This document shows, piece by piece, positions 38,901-47,478 of a stretch of 64,000 nt of DNA (positions are counted from its first letter, which is position 1; every line of letters starts with the position of its first letter). Source of the stretch: Deltaproteobacteria bacterium (GTDB taxonomy: Bacteria; Myxococcota_A; UBA9042; PHBI01). Location: assembly GCA_011526585.1 (NCBI GenBank), contig WYBB01000141.1:1-64000 (forward strand), read 5' to 3'. Under the pieces are notes generated by a model. It was not told the DNA's origin, searched no databases, and saw only the letters and a program-made list of their open reading frames with translations. A program made the translations under genes and the position numbers.

Positions 38901-41900
38901 CGAGCTTGCCGTCGACGTCGACGGTCGGCTGGTCACCACCCCGATAGGTCGCCTTGGCGGTGGCTTTCAAGAAGCCGGCCGCCGGTCCAGGCGCATCCGA
39001 GACCAGGACGACGAGCGTGCCCGTCACCTCCTTGAGCGAGTTCGCCTTGACGTCGACGGTCACCCCGGAGCTCGGCTCCAGATAGAAGCTGTACCCCTTG
39101 CTGCCCACGCCCTCGGCGATGGTGATCTGCTTGAGCACCTCCGCCTTGCCGGTGCCTTCGAAGTCCTTTTCGGCGTGCTTGTATTTGCCTTCGAGACTCG
39201 CCTGCACCACGCAGACGCCGGCCGGCTTGTGCAGCTCGAGGGGGATGTTGGCGGTGAGCTCGTGGAGCGCGAAGTGCTTGACGCTGCCGGTGATGTTGGC
39301 CCCGACCCCGAGGTAGAGCGTGTAGCCCGCAAAGGCGATGATCTTGACCGGCGCGATCGTCTCGAGCTTGCCGTCGCCCGAGAAGTCGCCCTCGCCGGTC
39401 GCGTCGTACTTCGCCTGCAGGTCGAACCTCGCCAGCGGCGCGCTCTTCCAGTGGAGCTCGCCGTTGATCTTGCCATCGATGTATTCGAGGTCGCCGTTCT
39501 TGACGGAGGCCTCGATGCCGGTGCCTGCTGTCAGGAAGACCTTGAACTCGCCGCCGCGGCTCGGGGTGACGTCGACCTTGCCGATCAGCTGGACCGTGCC
39601 CTTGGCGGTGGTCTGCGCGTTGGTCCCTTCGCTGACCTTGTAGCTGGCGGTGAAGTCGCCGGTCGCGAAGGGCGTGCCCTTCTTGTCGACCCGTATCTTG
39701 ACCTGACCGCCGACCTCCTCCAGGCCGGAGTTCTTGATCGAGCCGTTACCGCCCGATCCTTCGTCGAGCCACAGCTTCCACTCGCCGCCCTCCTTGATCA
39801 GGATCGGCGAGACGACCTTGATCTGGCCGCTGCCGTCGACGCCCTTGCCGGCGGTGTAGGTCGCGTTGACGTCGACGGTGACCTTGTCCTTGCTCGCCTC
39901 GGTCGCGACGAGCTTGACGAGCCCCTTGAAGCTCTTGACCGAGCCCTTCTCGGCCTGGCCCTCGAAGCTCGTGCCGGTGTCGACGTGGTAGTCGAAGCGC
40001 CCCGAGCCTTCCAGCAACGGCACGCGCCGCGTCACGTTGAGGTTGAGCTTGCCGGTGACGCCGTTGGGATCGCCGACCTTGTAGTCGGCGACGATGCGCC
40101 CGTCGGCGCACGCCTGCGTGTTGTGATAGCCGACGGCCGCGATGTCGATGTGCGCCGTCTCGAAGACGTTCTCTTTGATCGATAGCGATAGCTTCGATTG
40201 GGCCTTGAAGGCGAGCCCCCAGCTCTCCGGTTGGCCGTGCCCGTTGAGGCCCTGCGCGCTGACGCCGTAGTCGCGCGTCAGCGTGACCTCGCCCGAGCCG
40301 GTGAACTTCGAGCCCTTGACGTCGAAGTCGGCCTTGACCGAGCCGCGCGCCAGCTCCTTGCCGCTCTCGTCGACCCGCAGGTTGAGCTCGCCGCCGATGC
40401 GGATGAGCGATCCGTTCTGCGCGAGGAAGTCGGCGTTGCTGCCCTTGACCGCGACCAGCGTGAAGCCCGCGTAGGTGCCGAGGGTCTTGTCGTTGGCGAG
40501 CTGCCCGGAGCCCTTGGCTTCTGTCAGGATCCCCTTGGTGACGTCGTAGTCGACCGACGCGTTGCCGGTCACGAAGTCCTTCGAGTCTTCGGTGACCTTG
40601 AAGTTCACCTTGCCGCCGACGTGCGTCAGCGCCGACTTGGCGATGTCGATCACCGCCTCGGTGCCGCCCTTGACGAGGTGGAAGCCGTACGGTGCCTTCT
40701 GGCCGACCTCGTAATCGGTGAGGAGCTCCGCCTTGCCCTGGCCGGTGAAGCCGTTGCCCGGCGTGTACTCCCCGCCGAGCGTGATCTTGGCGCTGAGCTT
40801 TTCGCCCTTGTCGACCTTGACGAGGATGGTGCCGCCGACGCGCTCGAGCTTGTTGTTCCTGACGGTGAGGTCACCGCCGCTCGTGTCGAGCAGCGTCACC
40901 TTCCACTCGCCAGCGACGTCGAACTCCTTGTCGCGATTGACCTTGAGACTGACGTTCTCGGCGGTAATGCGCCATCTGTCTTCGGCTTTCGTCGCGGTGA
41001 TCGTGCCGTCGAACTTCGCGAACTCGCTCTCGTCGCAGATGTTCGCGCTGAGCGTGCCCTTGATCTCCTCGAGCTTGGAGTTGTTGAGCTTGGCGGACGC
41101 GCCGGTGCCCTTGAGCACGTTGAACTTGTACTTGCCGTCGTCGCTCGCGCCGACCTCGACGTCGCGGATCAGCTCGATGGTGCCGGTGCCGTCGAAGCGC
41201 TGCTCCGGCTTGTTCTTGAAGGTGCCCTGCAGCTCGACCCGCGCCAGCGGCGACTTGTCCTCGATGCGTACCTTGATGCCGGCGCTGAGCTCGTAGAGGT
41301 CGCTGTGCTTGACGTCGAAGCTCGCGCCCGTCGAGGGCTCGACGATGAACTTGTAGCCCTTGAGCTCGCCGACCGGGATCTCGTTGGTGACCTGGATCTG
41401 CCCCTTGGCGAAGACCTCGGGGTGCGGCTTGTGGAAGTACTCGACGTTGACGTTGCCGGTGATGACCTCGCCGCCCTTGAACTCGCTGGCGAAGTTGATC
41501 TGTCCCTTGACCCAGTCCAGGTCGCTGTTGGTGACCTTGAAGGCGATGCCTGTCGCCGGACACAGGAAGAACTTCCAGTCGGACTCGCCTTCGCCGGAGA
41601 CGTCGGTCCGCGCCAGGAGCTCGACCTTGCCGTCGCAGTTGAGCTTGGCGTTGGTGTCGGTGTGGTTGTAGTCGAGGTTGAACTGGCCCTTGGCGAACTT
41701 GGCGTCGCCCTTGTCGACGTTGAGATCGAGGTTTCCGTGTAGTCGTGTGACCTTGAAGCCGCTGATCGACGCGCCGCCGCTCGAGCCCTGGGCGATGAAG
41801 AACTTGAACTCCTCGCCCTCGCCGACCTTGAGGTCGTTCAAGACCTCGATCTTGCCCTCGGCCTTGAAGCCGACGCCCTTGGTGTAGTCGCCGGAGAAGC

Positions 41901-44900
41901 CGACGCGCACCGCCTGCTTGTTGCCGTTGGGGATCTCGTCGAGGCGGACCTTGAAGGCGCCGTTGGCGCTCGCGATGGCGTTGGCGGTGATGACGGTCTT
42001 GAAGCTCGAGCCGATCTCGAGCCAGTACTTGAAGCGCTCGTCCTGCGTGAGATCGACGTCCTTGATGACGTTGGCGTTGATCTCGCCGTTGAAGCCCTTG
42101 GTCTCGCCGAGCTTGTAGCGCCCGTTGACCGCGCCGGTGGCGACGACCTCGCTGTTGTGCAGGAGCTGTCCGCTGAGTTTTATGTTCGCTTCGTCGAGCT
42201 GGTTCTTGGTGACCTTCATGTCGAGGCCCTGACCAGCGGGGAAGCAGAGGTGCCAGGTCGCGATCTTGTCGCCCTCGGCGTTGGTCTCGTCGCCGCCGAG
42301 CACCAGGTCGCGCACCAGGTTGATCTTGCCGGTGCCGTCGAACTGGAACTGCTTCATGTCGAGCGTGCCCGAGAGCTCGCCCGCGCCATACTCCACGCCC
42401 CCGAGGTTGACGCCGAAGACGAGCTTGGCGCCGATCTCGGACAGCGCGTTGCGCGTGACCACGCCCCAGACGTGCGAGACGTCCTTCTTGGCGACCGCCT
42501 GCACCGGGGGCTCGCCCTTGGGGGCCTCCTCGCCGCCGGTCGGCGAGCGCGGGTAGGCGAGGTCACGCGCCAGGTGCACGTCGAGCTTGCCCGAGAACTC
42601 GAGCTTTTGTACGTCGACCTCTGCTTCGGTTAAATGGCCTGTGAGCAAGGCCCCGGTGGCATCGTGCACCTCGAAGTCGATCTGCCCGGTGATGAGCTTG
42701 AGCTTGCTCTCCTCGACCTCGACCCCGACCTTGCTGCCGGGCTGCACGACGAACTTCCACTTGCCGTCTTCGGTCTGCTTCTCGATCTTCGCCTTGAGCG
42801 TCAGATCGCCCTTGAAGCCGAAGTGCCCGTTCTTGAAGTCGTAATTGGCCTTTTCGACGTGCCCTTGCAGGAAGAGCTCGCCCTTGCGGTAGTAGTCGAC
42901 GTCGAAGGCGACGGTGAAGTCCGCGGGCGCCGAGTTGGCGACCGTCGCCTTGAAGGTCGAGCCGGACTTGATCGTGATCTTGTCCTCGTTGACCGGGATG
43001 TCGACGTTGTTCTTGAGCTCGCCGGTCAGCGCGCCGCTGAACTTCTTGTTCTCGTCGGAGTAGTCGCCGTTGAGGTTGCCCTCGAGCTTGATCTCCGGGA
43101 TCTGCCCACGCGCGCCGATGTCGCACTTGTAGGGGAAGTCGCCGTTGACGCGCGTCAGCTTGCTGTCGGTGATGGCAATATCGATATTGCCACCTTCCTT
43201 GAAGGTCAGCGTGACGCCGTCGACCGGGCTCAGCGGCCAGTCGCCCTTGATCTGGGCGTTGCCGGTCGCGGTGAGCTTCGAGTTCTTGAAGCTGTAGTCG
43301 CCGTTGACCTCGCCGGCGATCTTGCCGGTGGCGCCCTCACCGGCCTGTTTGACCTCGAATTTGACACCGCGCACGCTCGCCGATCCGAGCGCGCTGTTCT
43401 CTATGGTGAGTGTGAATTGTCCGCCCGGGAGCAGCATCACCGGACCGGTCACGCGATCGGGCACGCCGAAGCCGTTCTCGGTCGTGAGCGTGAACTTGGC
43501 GGTGGCGTTGAGCTTCTGGGTCGGCCCGTCGAAGTTGATGTCGACGGTGCCGTCGCCGAGCTTGGCGCCGGCGTGTTTGACCTCGAAGGACAATCCGCCG
43601 GAGATCCCGAGGAGCTTGTTGTCGGCGACCGAGAGCTCGCCGACCGCGCCCTGCTTGACCGAGGCGGAGTAGCCCGCTGGATCGCCGAAGTCGAGCTGTC
43701 TGAGCGTGGTCACTGTCGCGGTGCCGGTGACCTTGCTGTCCTTGACGACGTAGAAGACGTCGGTGCCCTTGAGCTCGAAGGTGTCTTGTTCCTGGTACGG
43801 GAACACGACCGTGAAGCCACCCTGGATCTTCTCGAGCTCGTTGTCCTTGACGTCGACCTGGGCCTCGACCTTGGTGAATTTTATCCCGGTCGTGCCTATG
43901 GGCAGTTCTGGAGGTTTGAGGGTGATCGTGCCCTTGGCGGTCAATTTGGTCTGCGGCACGTCGAAGGTGCCGGAGATGTTGCCCTTCCAGTTGGTCGTCT
44001 CGTAGTCGGCCTTGGCGGCGACCTTGAGGAACTCGCCGTTCTTGAAGTGAAAGTCGAGCTCGCCGTTGGTGAACGCCAGGGCGTTTTCGCCCTCGCCGAC
44101 GCTGTAGGGCTGGAGCTGGCGCAGGATGCCGTTGAGCTCCCACTGCGCGGGCTGATCGCCGCCCTCGCCGCCCGAGGCGGGCTGGGTGTAGGTCGCGCTG
44201 ATGTCGGCCTGGACCCAGTCGCGCACGTTGACGCCGAGGTTGCCGGTGACCGACCACTGCTGCTTGTGCACGTAGTCGCCGGTGATCGAGCCCGACGTGA
44301 TCGTCACGCCCTCGACGCCCGGCACCGGCACGGGGTTGGCGAGGCTCACCGTCGCGCCGGCGCTGAAGTTGCCGTCGCTCATCGCGCGGCCGCGCAGCTC
44401 GACGTTCAGGTTGACCTCGCCGACCGCGATGGTGCCGTTGACGGTGCCGCCGACCGTCGCCGGCCCCTCGTTGGGGAGCGTGAAATCGAGCGTGCCGCTG
44501 GTGAGCGCGATGCCCTGGCCGAGGGTGAGCTGGTTGAAGTTGACGGTGGCCGAGCCGGAGACGCCGGTCGTCGCCAGGCGCAGGTTGATCGTGCTCTCGA
44601 GGAGCCCCTCGACCTTGAACTGGGCGTTGTCGACGACGGCCGCCAGCTCGGCGTACTTGTTGCCGTCGCCGCCGGTCTTCTGCGTCACCTCGAGGCGGAG
44701 ATCGTCGCACTGCACGTACGAGCCGATATTGACGGCCGCGGTGATGTGGCCCTCGGTGATCTCCCACTGATCGTTGAAGACGAGGCTCGCCTGCCTGAGC
44801 TCGAGCGGGCCGAAGGTCTTGTTGAAGTCGACGGTGATGCGCCCGGGGTTGGCCGGGCTCGACGGCATGTTCGCCTCGATGTCGACGCCGGCCAGGCGCA

Positions 44901-47241
44901 CCTTGGCCTTGGTCGGGCGCGCACCGCCGCCGGTCTCGCCGGCCCCGCCCTCGTACTGGATCGTATCGGCCTCGCCGCGTGCGGCCCGCGAATAGAGCCC
45001 GGCCGAGCTGCCCTGCACGTGCACGCTCTCACCGCGAGCGGCGCGCGCGCCGAGCAGATCCGCCTCGGCCTCGAGGTGGCGCTCGACGTTGACGTGCGTG
45101 CCCTTGCCCTGCGGCACCGCGACGCGGCCGGCGCGCTGCTGCACGATGTGCGTGAGCTCGTGGCCGAGCGTCGCCAGGCCCGAGGACGAGTCCGGATCGA
45201 AGCGGCCGGGCGCGAAGTGGATGTCGGTGCCGCGCGCAAATGCGGTGGCGCCGATCCCGGTCGCCTGCGCCGAGCCGCGGTGGATGCGCACGTCGGAGAA
45301 GCTCGCGCCGAAGGCCTGCTCGAAGCGCGAGCGCACACCGTCGGGGATCGGCTCGCCGCCGCCGGCCGAGCGTGAGCGCTCCGCGATCTGGGTCGAGGTG
45401 AGCCCGCCCGGACCGGCCTTGGCTTGCGCCATCCAGCCGAGCCCGAGCGTGTTCTTGGCATATTGGCGCGGGGCCGCCGCCTTCTTCTTGCGCTTGGGGA
45501 ACTTGACCTTCTGACGGATGTTCAGCTCGTTCTTGCCGGCCTGTTGCGGCGGCGGCGGCGGGACCTCGGGCCCGACCTGCTCGGAGCCGGGCAGCGTCGA
45601 CTCGACCTCGTGCACCGGCTCCTGCGTGGGCGCGGTCCCGCCGGTCGTGGTGTTGGCCTGCCCCACCGGCGCCGACTGGTTCGGGTTGGTGCCGGTCTGG
45701 GCGCCGCCCCCCGTGCCCTCGGCGACCTCGGCGCCCGCGGCGCCGTTGACGACGATCTCCTCCTTGATGAGGTTGCCCTCGGCGTCGTAGTAGCGGGTGA
45801 TCGTGCGCCCCGGCGTGACCAGGACCTGGCGGGTCGGCTTCCAGCCGGGCGGCACCGCTTTGCCGTCGACCTCGACGATGCGGTAGATCACCTTGCGGTG
45901 GGCCTGGACCTCGACCGAGCGGCTGTCGTCGGTGATCCCGGTCTCTTCGCGCGCGACCTTCTCGCCGAAGCCCTCGGCGTCGAGGCCGATCGTCACGCCG
46001 CCTTCGCCCGCGAGCCAATCGCGCACCGAGTGCGCACGATTGTTCGAGAGCTCCATGTTGTGATCCCAGGTCGCGGTGGTCGAGGTGTGACCCTCGATCT
46101 TCATCTTGGTGATCTCGGGGTAGGCCTTGATCGAGCGAGCGACCTTCTGGAGGATCTCGACCGCGGTCGGCGCCGTGTTGGTCGTCTCGCTGATCTTGAA
46201 CTTGTCGACCTTGAAGAGGATCGGATCGACCGGGAAGCAGTCCTCGACCGGCTCGTAGATGTCGGGGATCACCTCGACGGTCCTGGTCGGCTCCTGCGGG
46301 GTCGGCGTCGTCATCTCGCGCGGACCGCAAGCCGCCTGGTCGTAGGCCGCCAGGGACGCCAGCGGTGCGCGAGCGACGTCGCCGGTCTCGGCGAAGTAGG
46401 CCGAGAGCTCGTCGGCCTCGGCCTCGGCCTGGAAGAGGTCGGGCGCGTCGTTGGCGCCGCGCAGGCGGTTCTCGAGCTGGGCGACGTGCACCACCTCGTG
46501 CGCGAGCAGGTGCCGGCCTTCGGAGGTCTCGGGGTCGTAGATCTCGGGATCGAGGAAGACCGTGCCGTCGGTCATGAGACCCCAGATGCCCTGACCGGCG
46601 GTCTTGTCGTGCGCCTCGGCGTCGACACGCACGTCGAGGCGACCGGTGTCGACGCCGAGCTGGGAGCCGAGGCTGCCGAGGATCTCGCGGGTCTTCTCGG
46701 CGCGCTCGGGATCGACGTCGAGGATGCGGTCGTCGGGGCGGCGCTTGAGCTCGGGGCGCGGCACGTCGATCTTGAGGCCGAGCGCACGGCTCAAGGCCTC
46801 GAGCGCGCGGGTCGCCTCGAGCGCGCGCTCGTACTCGGCGGCGTCGGAGAAGATCGCCTGGTCGCCGCGGACCTCGGCGAAGGCGTCCTCGGCGATCTCG
46901 GCCGCGAGCATGTCGCCGCTGTCGAGCGCGCGCGCGGTCATGCCGAACGCCTGATCGGCGAAGGCCGGGCCCATGGTCTCCCACAGGCGGCGGAAGATCA
47001 TGCCCTTGTCGGCCGGGCTCAGGAGGCCGGCGATCTCCAGGTCGGCGAGGTAGCCGCCGATCTGCGCCGGGTCGTCCGCGAAGTCGGCGGTCAGGCGCTC
47101 GAGCTGCTCGAAGAGGAACTCGCGCTCGAGCTCGCGCTGGAGCTCGGCGGCGAAGTCCTTGCGCTTGCCCTGGTCGCCGAGGCGGTCTGCCAGGCGGTCG
47201 GGGCCGGTCTTGCGCGAGCGGTCGTCGGACTTGAGAACCAC
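35968..47241 (-). CDS. giant DUF4157 (eCIS-core) / OmpA-like / beta-repeat protein
   Basis: 3757 residues from GTG 47241, with GAGGTG at good spacing. Order: helical region (1-160); first metalloprotease-like core (about 165-290) with HEVVH (248-252) and a downstream EAEAD; OmpA/Pal-like domain (about 335-450); Gly/Thr/Pro linker and a basic patch KFPKRKKK (580-587); second core (about 632-740) with 'FGASFSDVRIH', HELTH (694-698) and again EAEAD, typical of DUF4157. Then come about thirty repeats of roughly 75 residues (about 780-3300) with the pattern GSGA..V..N.L..I.G.L...V then a closing F.G.G. After this lie a Gly-rich hydrophobic beta region (about 3310-3480), a Pro/Gly linker, and a helical tail (3555-3757) with hydrophobic stretches. 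There is no signal peptide. DUF4157 is linked to cargo of extracellular contractile injection systems; a toxin, adhesin or lipid-groove role for the repeats remains open. Several patches use very rare codons. Confidence 0.93.
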   Translation of the reverse strand: MVLKSDDRSRKTGPDRLADRLGDQGKRKDFAAELQRELEREFLFEQLERLTADFADDPAQIGGYLADLEIAGLLSPADKGMIFRRLWETMGPAFADQAFGMTARALDSGDMLAAEIAEDAFAEVRGDQAIFSDAAEYERALEATRALEALSRALGLKIDVPRPELKRRPDDRILDVDPERAEKTREILGSLGSQLGVDTGRLDVRVDAEAHDKTAGQGIWGLMTDGTVFLDPEIYDPETSEGRHLLAHEVVHVAQLENRLRGANDAPDLFQAEAEADELSAYFAETGDVARAPLASLAAYDQAACGPREMTTPTPQEPTRTVEVIPDIYEPVEDCFPVDPILFKVDKFKISETTNTAPTAVEILQKVARSIKAYPEITKMKIEGHTSTTATWDHNMELSNNRAHSVRDWLAGEGGVTIGLDAEGFGEKVAREETGITDDSRSVEVQAHRKVIYRIVEVDGKAVPPGWKPTRQVLVTPGRTITRYYDAEGNLIKEEIVVNGAAGAEVAEGTGGGAQTGTNPNQSAPVGQANTTTGGTAPTQEPVHEVESTLPGSEQVGPEVPPPPPQQAGKNELNIRQKVKFPKRKKKAAAPRQYAKNTLGLGWMAQAKAGPGGLTSTQIAERSRSAGGGEPIPDGVRSRFEQAFGASFSDVRIHRGSAQATGIGATAFARGTDIHFAPGRFDPDSSSGLATLGHELTHIVQQRAGRVAVPQGKGTHVNVERHLEAEADLLGARAARGESVHVQGSSAGLYSRAARGEADTIQYEGGAGETGGGARPTKAKVRLAGVDIEANMPSSPANPGRITVDFNKTFGPLELRQASLVFNDQWEITEGHITAAVNIGSYVQCDDLRLEVTQKTGGDGNKYAELAAVVDNAQFKVEGLLESTINLRLATTGVSGSATVNFNQLTLGQGIALTSGTLDFTLPNEGPATVGGTVNGTIAVGEVNLNVELRGRAMSDGNFSAGATVSLANPVPVPGVEGVTITSGSITGDYVHKQQWSVTGNLGVNVRDWVQADISATYTQPASGGEGGDQPAQWELNGILRQLQPYSVGEGENALAFTNGELDFHFKNGEFLKVAAKADYETTNWKGNISGTFDVPQTKLTAKGTITLKPPELPIGTTGIKFTKVEAQVDVKDNELEKIQGGFTVVFPYQEQDTFELKGTDVFYVVKDSKVTGTATVTTLRQLDFGDPAGYSASVKQGAVGELSVADNKLLGISGGLSFEVKHAGAKLGDGTVDINFDGPTQKLNATAKFTLTTENGFGVPDRVTGPVMLLPGGQFTLTIENSALGSASVRGVKFEVKQAGEGATGKIAGEVNGDYSFKNSKLTATGNAQIKGDWPLSPVDGVTLTFKEGGNIDIAITDSKLTRVNGDFPYKCDIGARGQIPEIKLEGNLNGDYSDENKKFSGALTGELKNNVDIPVNEDKITIKSGSTFKATVANSAPADFTVAFDVDYYRKGELFLQGHVEKANYDFKNGHFGFKGDLTLKAKIEKQTEDGKWKFVVQPGSKVGVEVEESKLKLITGQIDFEVHDATGALLTGHLTEAEVDVQKLEFSGKLDVHLARDLAYPRSPTGGEEAPKGEPPVQAVAKKDVSHVWGVVTRNALSEIGAKLVFGVNLGGVEYGAGELSGTLDMKQFQFDGTGKINLVRDLVLGGDETNAEGDKIATWHLCFPAGQGLDMKVTKNQLDEANIKLSGQLLHNSEVVATGAVNGRYKLGETKGFNGEINANVIKDVDLTQDERFKYWLEIGSSFKTVITANAIASANGAFKVRLDEIPNGNKQAVRVGFSGDYTKGVGFKAEGKIEVLNDLKVGEGEEFKFFIAQGSSGGASISGFKVTRLHGNLDLNVDKGDAKFAKGQFNLDYNHTDTNAKLNCDGKVELLARTDVSGEGESDWKFFLCPATGIAFKVTNSDLDWVKGQINFASEFKGGEVITGNVNVEYFHKPHPEVFAKGQIQVTNEIPVGELKGYKFIVEPSTGASFDVKHSDLYELSAGIKVRIEDKSPLARVELQGTFKNKPEQRFDGTGTIELIRDVEVGASDDGKYKFNVLKGTGASAKLNNSKLEEIKGTLSANICDESEFAKFDGTITATKAEDRWRITAENVSLKVNRDKEFDVAGEWKVTLLDTSGGDLTVRNNKLERVGGTILVKVDKGEKLSAKITLGGEYTPGNGFTGQGKAELLTDYEVGQKAPYGFHLVKGGTEAVIDIAKSALTHVGGKVNFKVTEDSKDFVTGNASVDYDVTKGILTEAKGSGQLANDKTLGTYAGFTLVAVKGSNADFLAQNGSLIRIGGELNLRVDESGKELARGSVKADFDVKGSKFTGSGEVTLTRDYGVSAQGLNGHGQPESWGLAFKAQSKLSLSIKENVFETAHIDIAAVGYHNTQACADGRIVADYKVGDPNGVTGKLNLNVTRRVPLLEGSGRFDYHVDTGTSFEGQAEKGSVKSFKGLVKLVATEASKDKVTVDVNATYTAGKGVDGSGQIKVVSPILIKEGGEWKLWLDEGSGGNGSIKNSGLEEVGGQVKIRVDKKGTPFATGDFTASYKVSEGTNAQTTAKGTVQLIGKVDVTPSRGGEFKVFLTAGTGIEASVKNGDLEYIDGKINGELHWKSAPLARFDLQAKYDATGEGDFSGDGKLETIAPVKIIAFAGYTLYLGVGANITGSVKHFALHELTANIPLELHKPAGVCVVQASLEGKYKHAEKDFEGTGKAEVLKQITIAEGVGSKGYSFYLEPSSGVTVDVKANSLKEVTGTLVVLVSDAPGPAAGFLKATAKATYRGGDQPTVDVDGKLEVIRSKEMLSTKAGYVVWLAKGSEATVNVTANELTRIGGKANVDVKKGGTDFVKIGLQGEYTPDAGFSGKGTAELCTEWEIASTKIGEDTYTVWVTKGTGAEITLASSDIKHVGGSVNAMIRDAPSEAGNFIKIEAKADYDFPGKNFSGSGSITVLKPKKLATFSGEQLWLAEGSGASGSVSNNNLQKVSGNLNLQLKDEKIGHWLSCTLEGGFDAAGGTGFSGKGSVTVHKDKQLAELAGYKFVLAEGAGAKAVIAENKLTEVNGQVPFKVYDNKSEPLITGKAEGHYYSTSKKFSGSGEVYLGRDIEFEIGGGKLVFKKGSGGGGKVTDNELRELTGTLKVDIHDSKGPMVGLEASGKFNAVTKTLERVEGSAKLLRPIEVGGEGDNAFLRITQLSGSALVENNELKKIEGSLDLVLPKLNNMKGHFEGGWQKTQSEDLFWGKGWIDFTLFKDEAKGRSVSGKIDGEYFKNGDFKVKGEVQYKLNHMIGGTIGVEVDQNLDPILSGTLEITDVTLVQGRDLFKWSKDFTLIKQTVMAGPVPIAIQGGVFIGLGLGMLPLTFSASVGISNFRPLSSKSQVPDFFAKAQLDTGLRFNAKLCPWFSVGVGVGGVASAGIALQGEAGLGVDVKVTPYATLKGQGGVYSGALGLGLKVIGSGNLALTPKLYAELLSKKWDYDLPGLNHPLGELFSFGYNFEFPFGDQPAAPTEGGAGAAPPTDAPAKSTKSEGRETAPPADPTVSGAPNRPGAVPGGPDLNQGNNDSKEAGAKDDPMADLMSKLDEVTSYGEKIGNIAAVGGEMVSALMFVATLGLPAGLVVAVGQIAYKFAIGELTFAKIEQAGRDLWSFIQMIDLSMLTRLLPDWLVSLWNYIKDKSLDDLLCEMIDWIADTLNDWFPSASPVVDVIREEGKNVVRAMGSIVRAVISGSIPSLDDFLTIARGLGGGIAIAVAEMLASMAAEAVADAAGAVVDFVASLW

Positions 47242-47478
47242 GCGTCACCTCGATCCTGATGAGGTCGGCGGCAGGGTAGCGCGCGCGCGCCCGCATGGGA
47301 ATCCCCAAGTGAGGCCAACCGACCCCACCCGCGCCTCCTGTCCCCAGAAGGCTTTTTTCCCATGATTCCAATGCGTTAGCATCGTTTTCCCCTCGCCCCC
47401 GCGAGGGACTCGACCGATGGTCAAGCCCGTGTTCGCGGGTACGGGCGGGGTTCGAGCAAGGTCCGTGCCGGGAGGGGG
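47242..47478 (-). other. gap between the ATPase and giant genes
   Basis: 237 bases. CCCTCGC/GCGAGGG (47390-47407) form a hairpin about 70 bases after the ATPase stop. On the minus strand it is followed by an A-run rather than a T-run, so it is not a classical terminator. An A-tract (minus-strand GGGAAAAAAG, near 47350-47360) sits about 110 bases before the giant gene start and may belong to its promoter. I see no small gene here. Confidence 0.4.
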
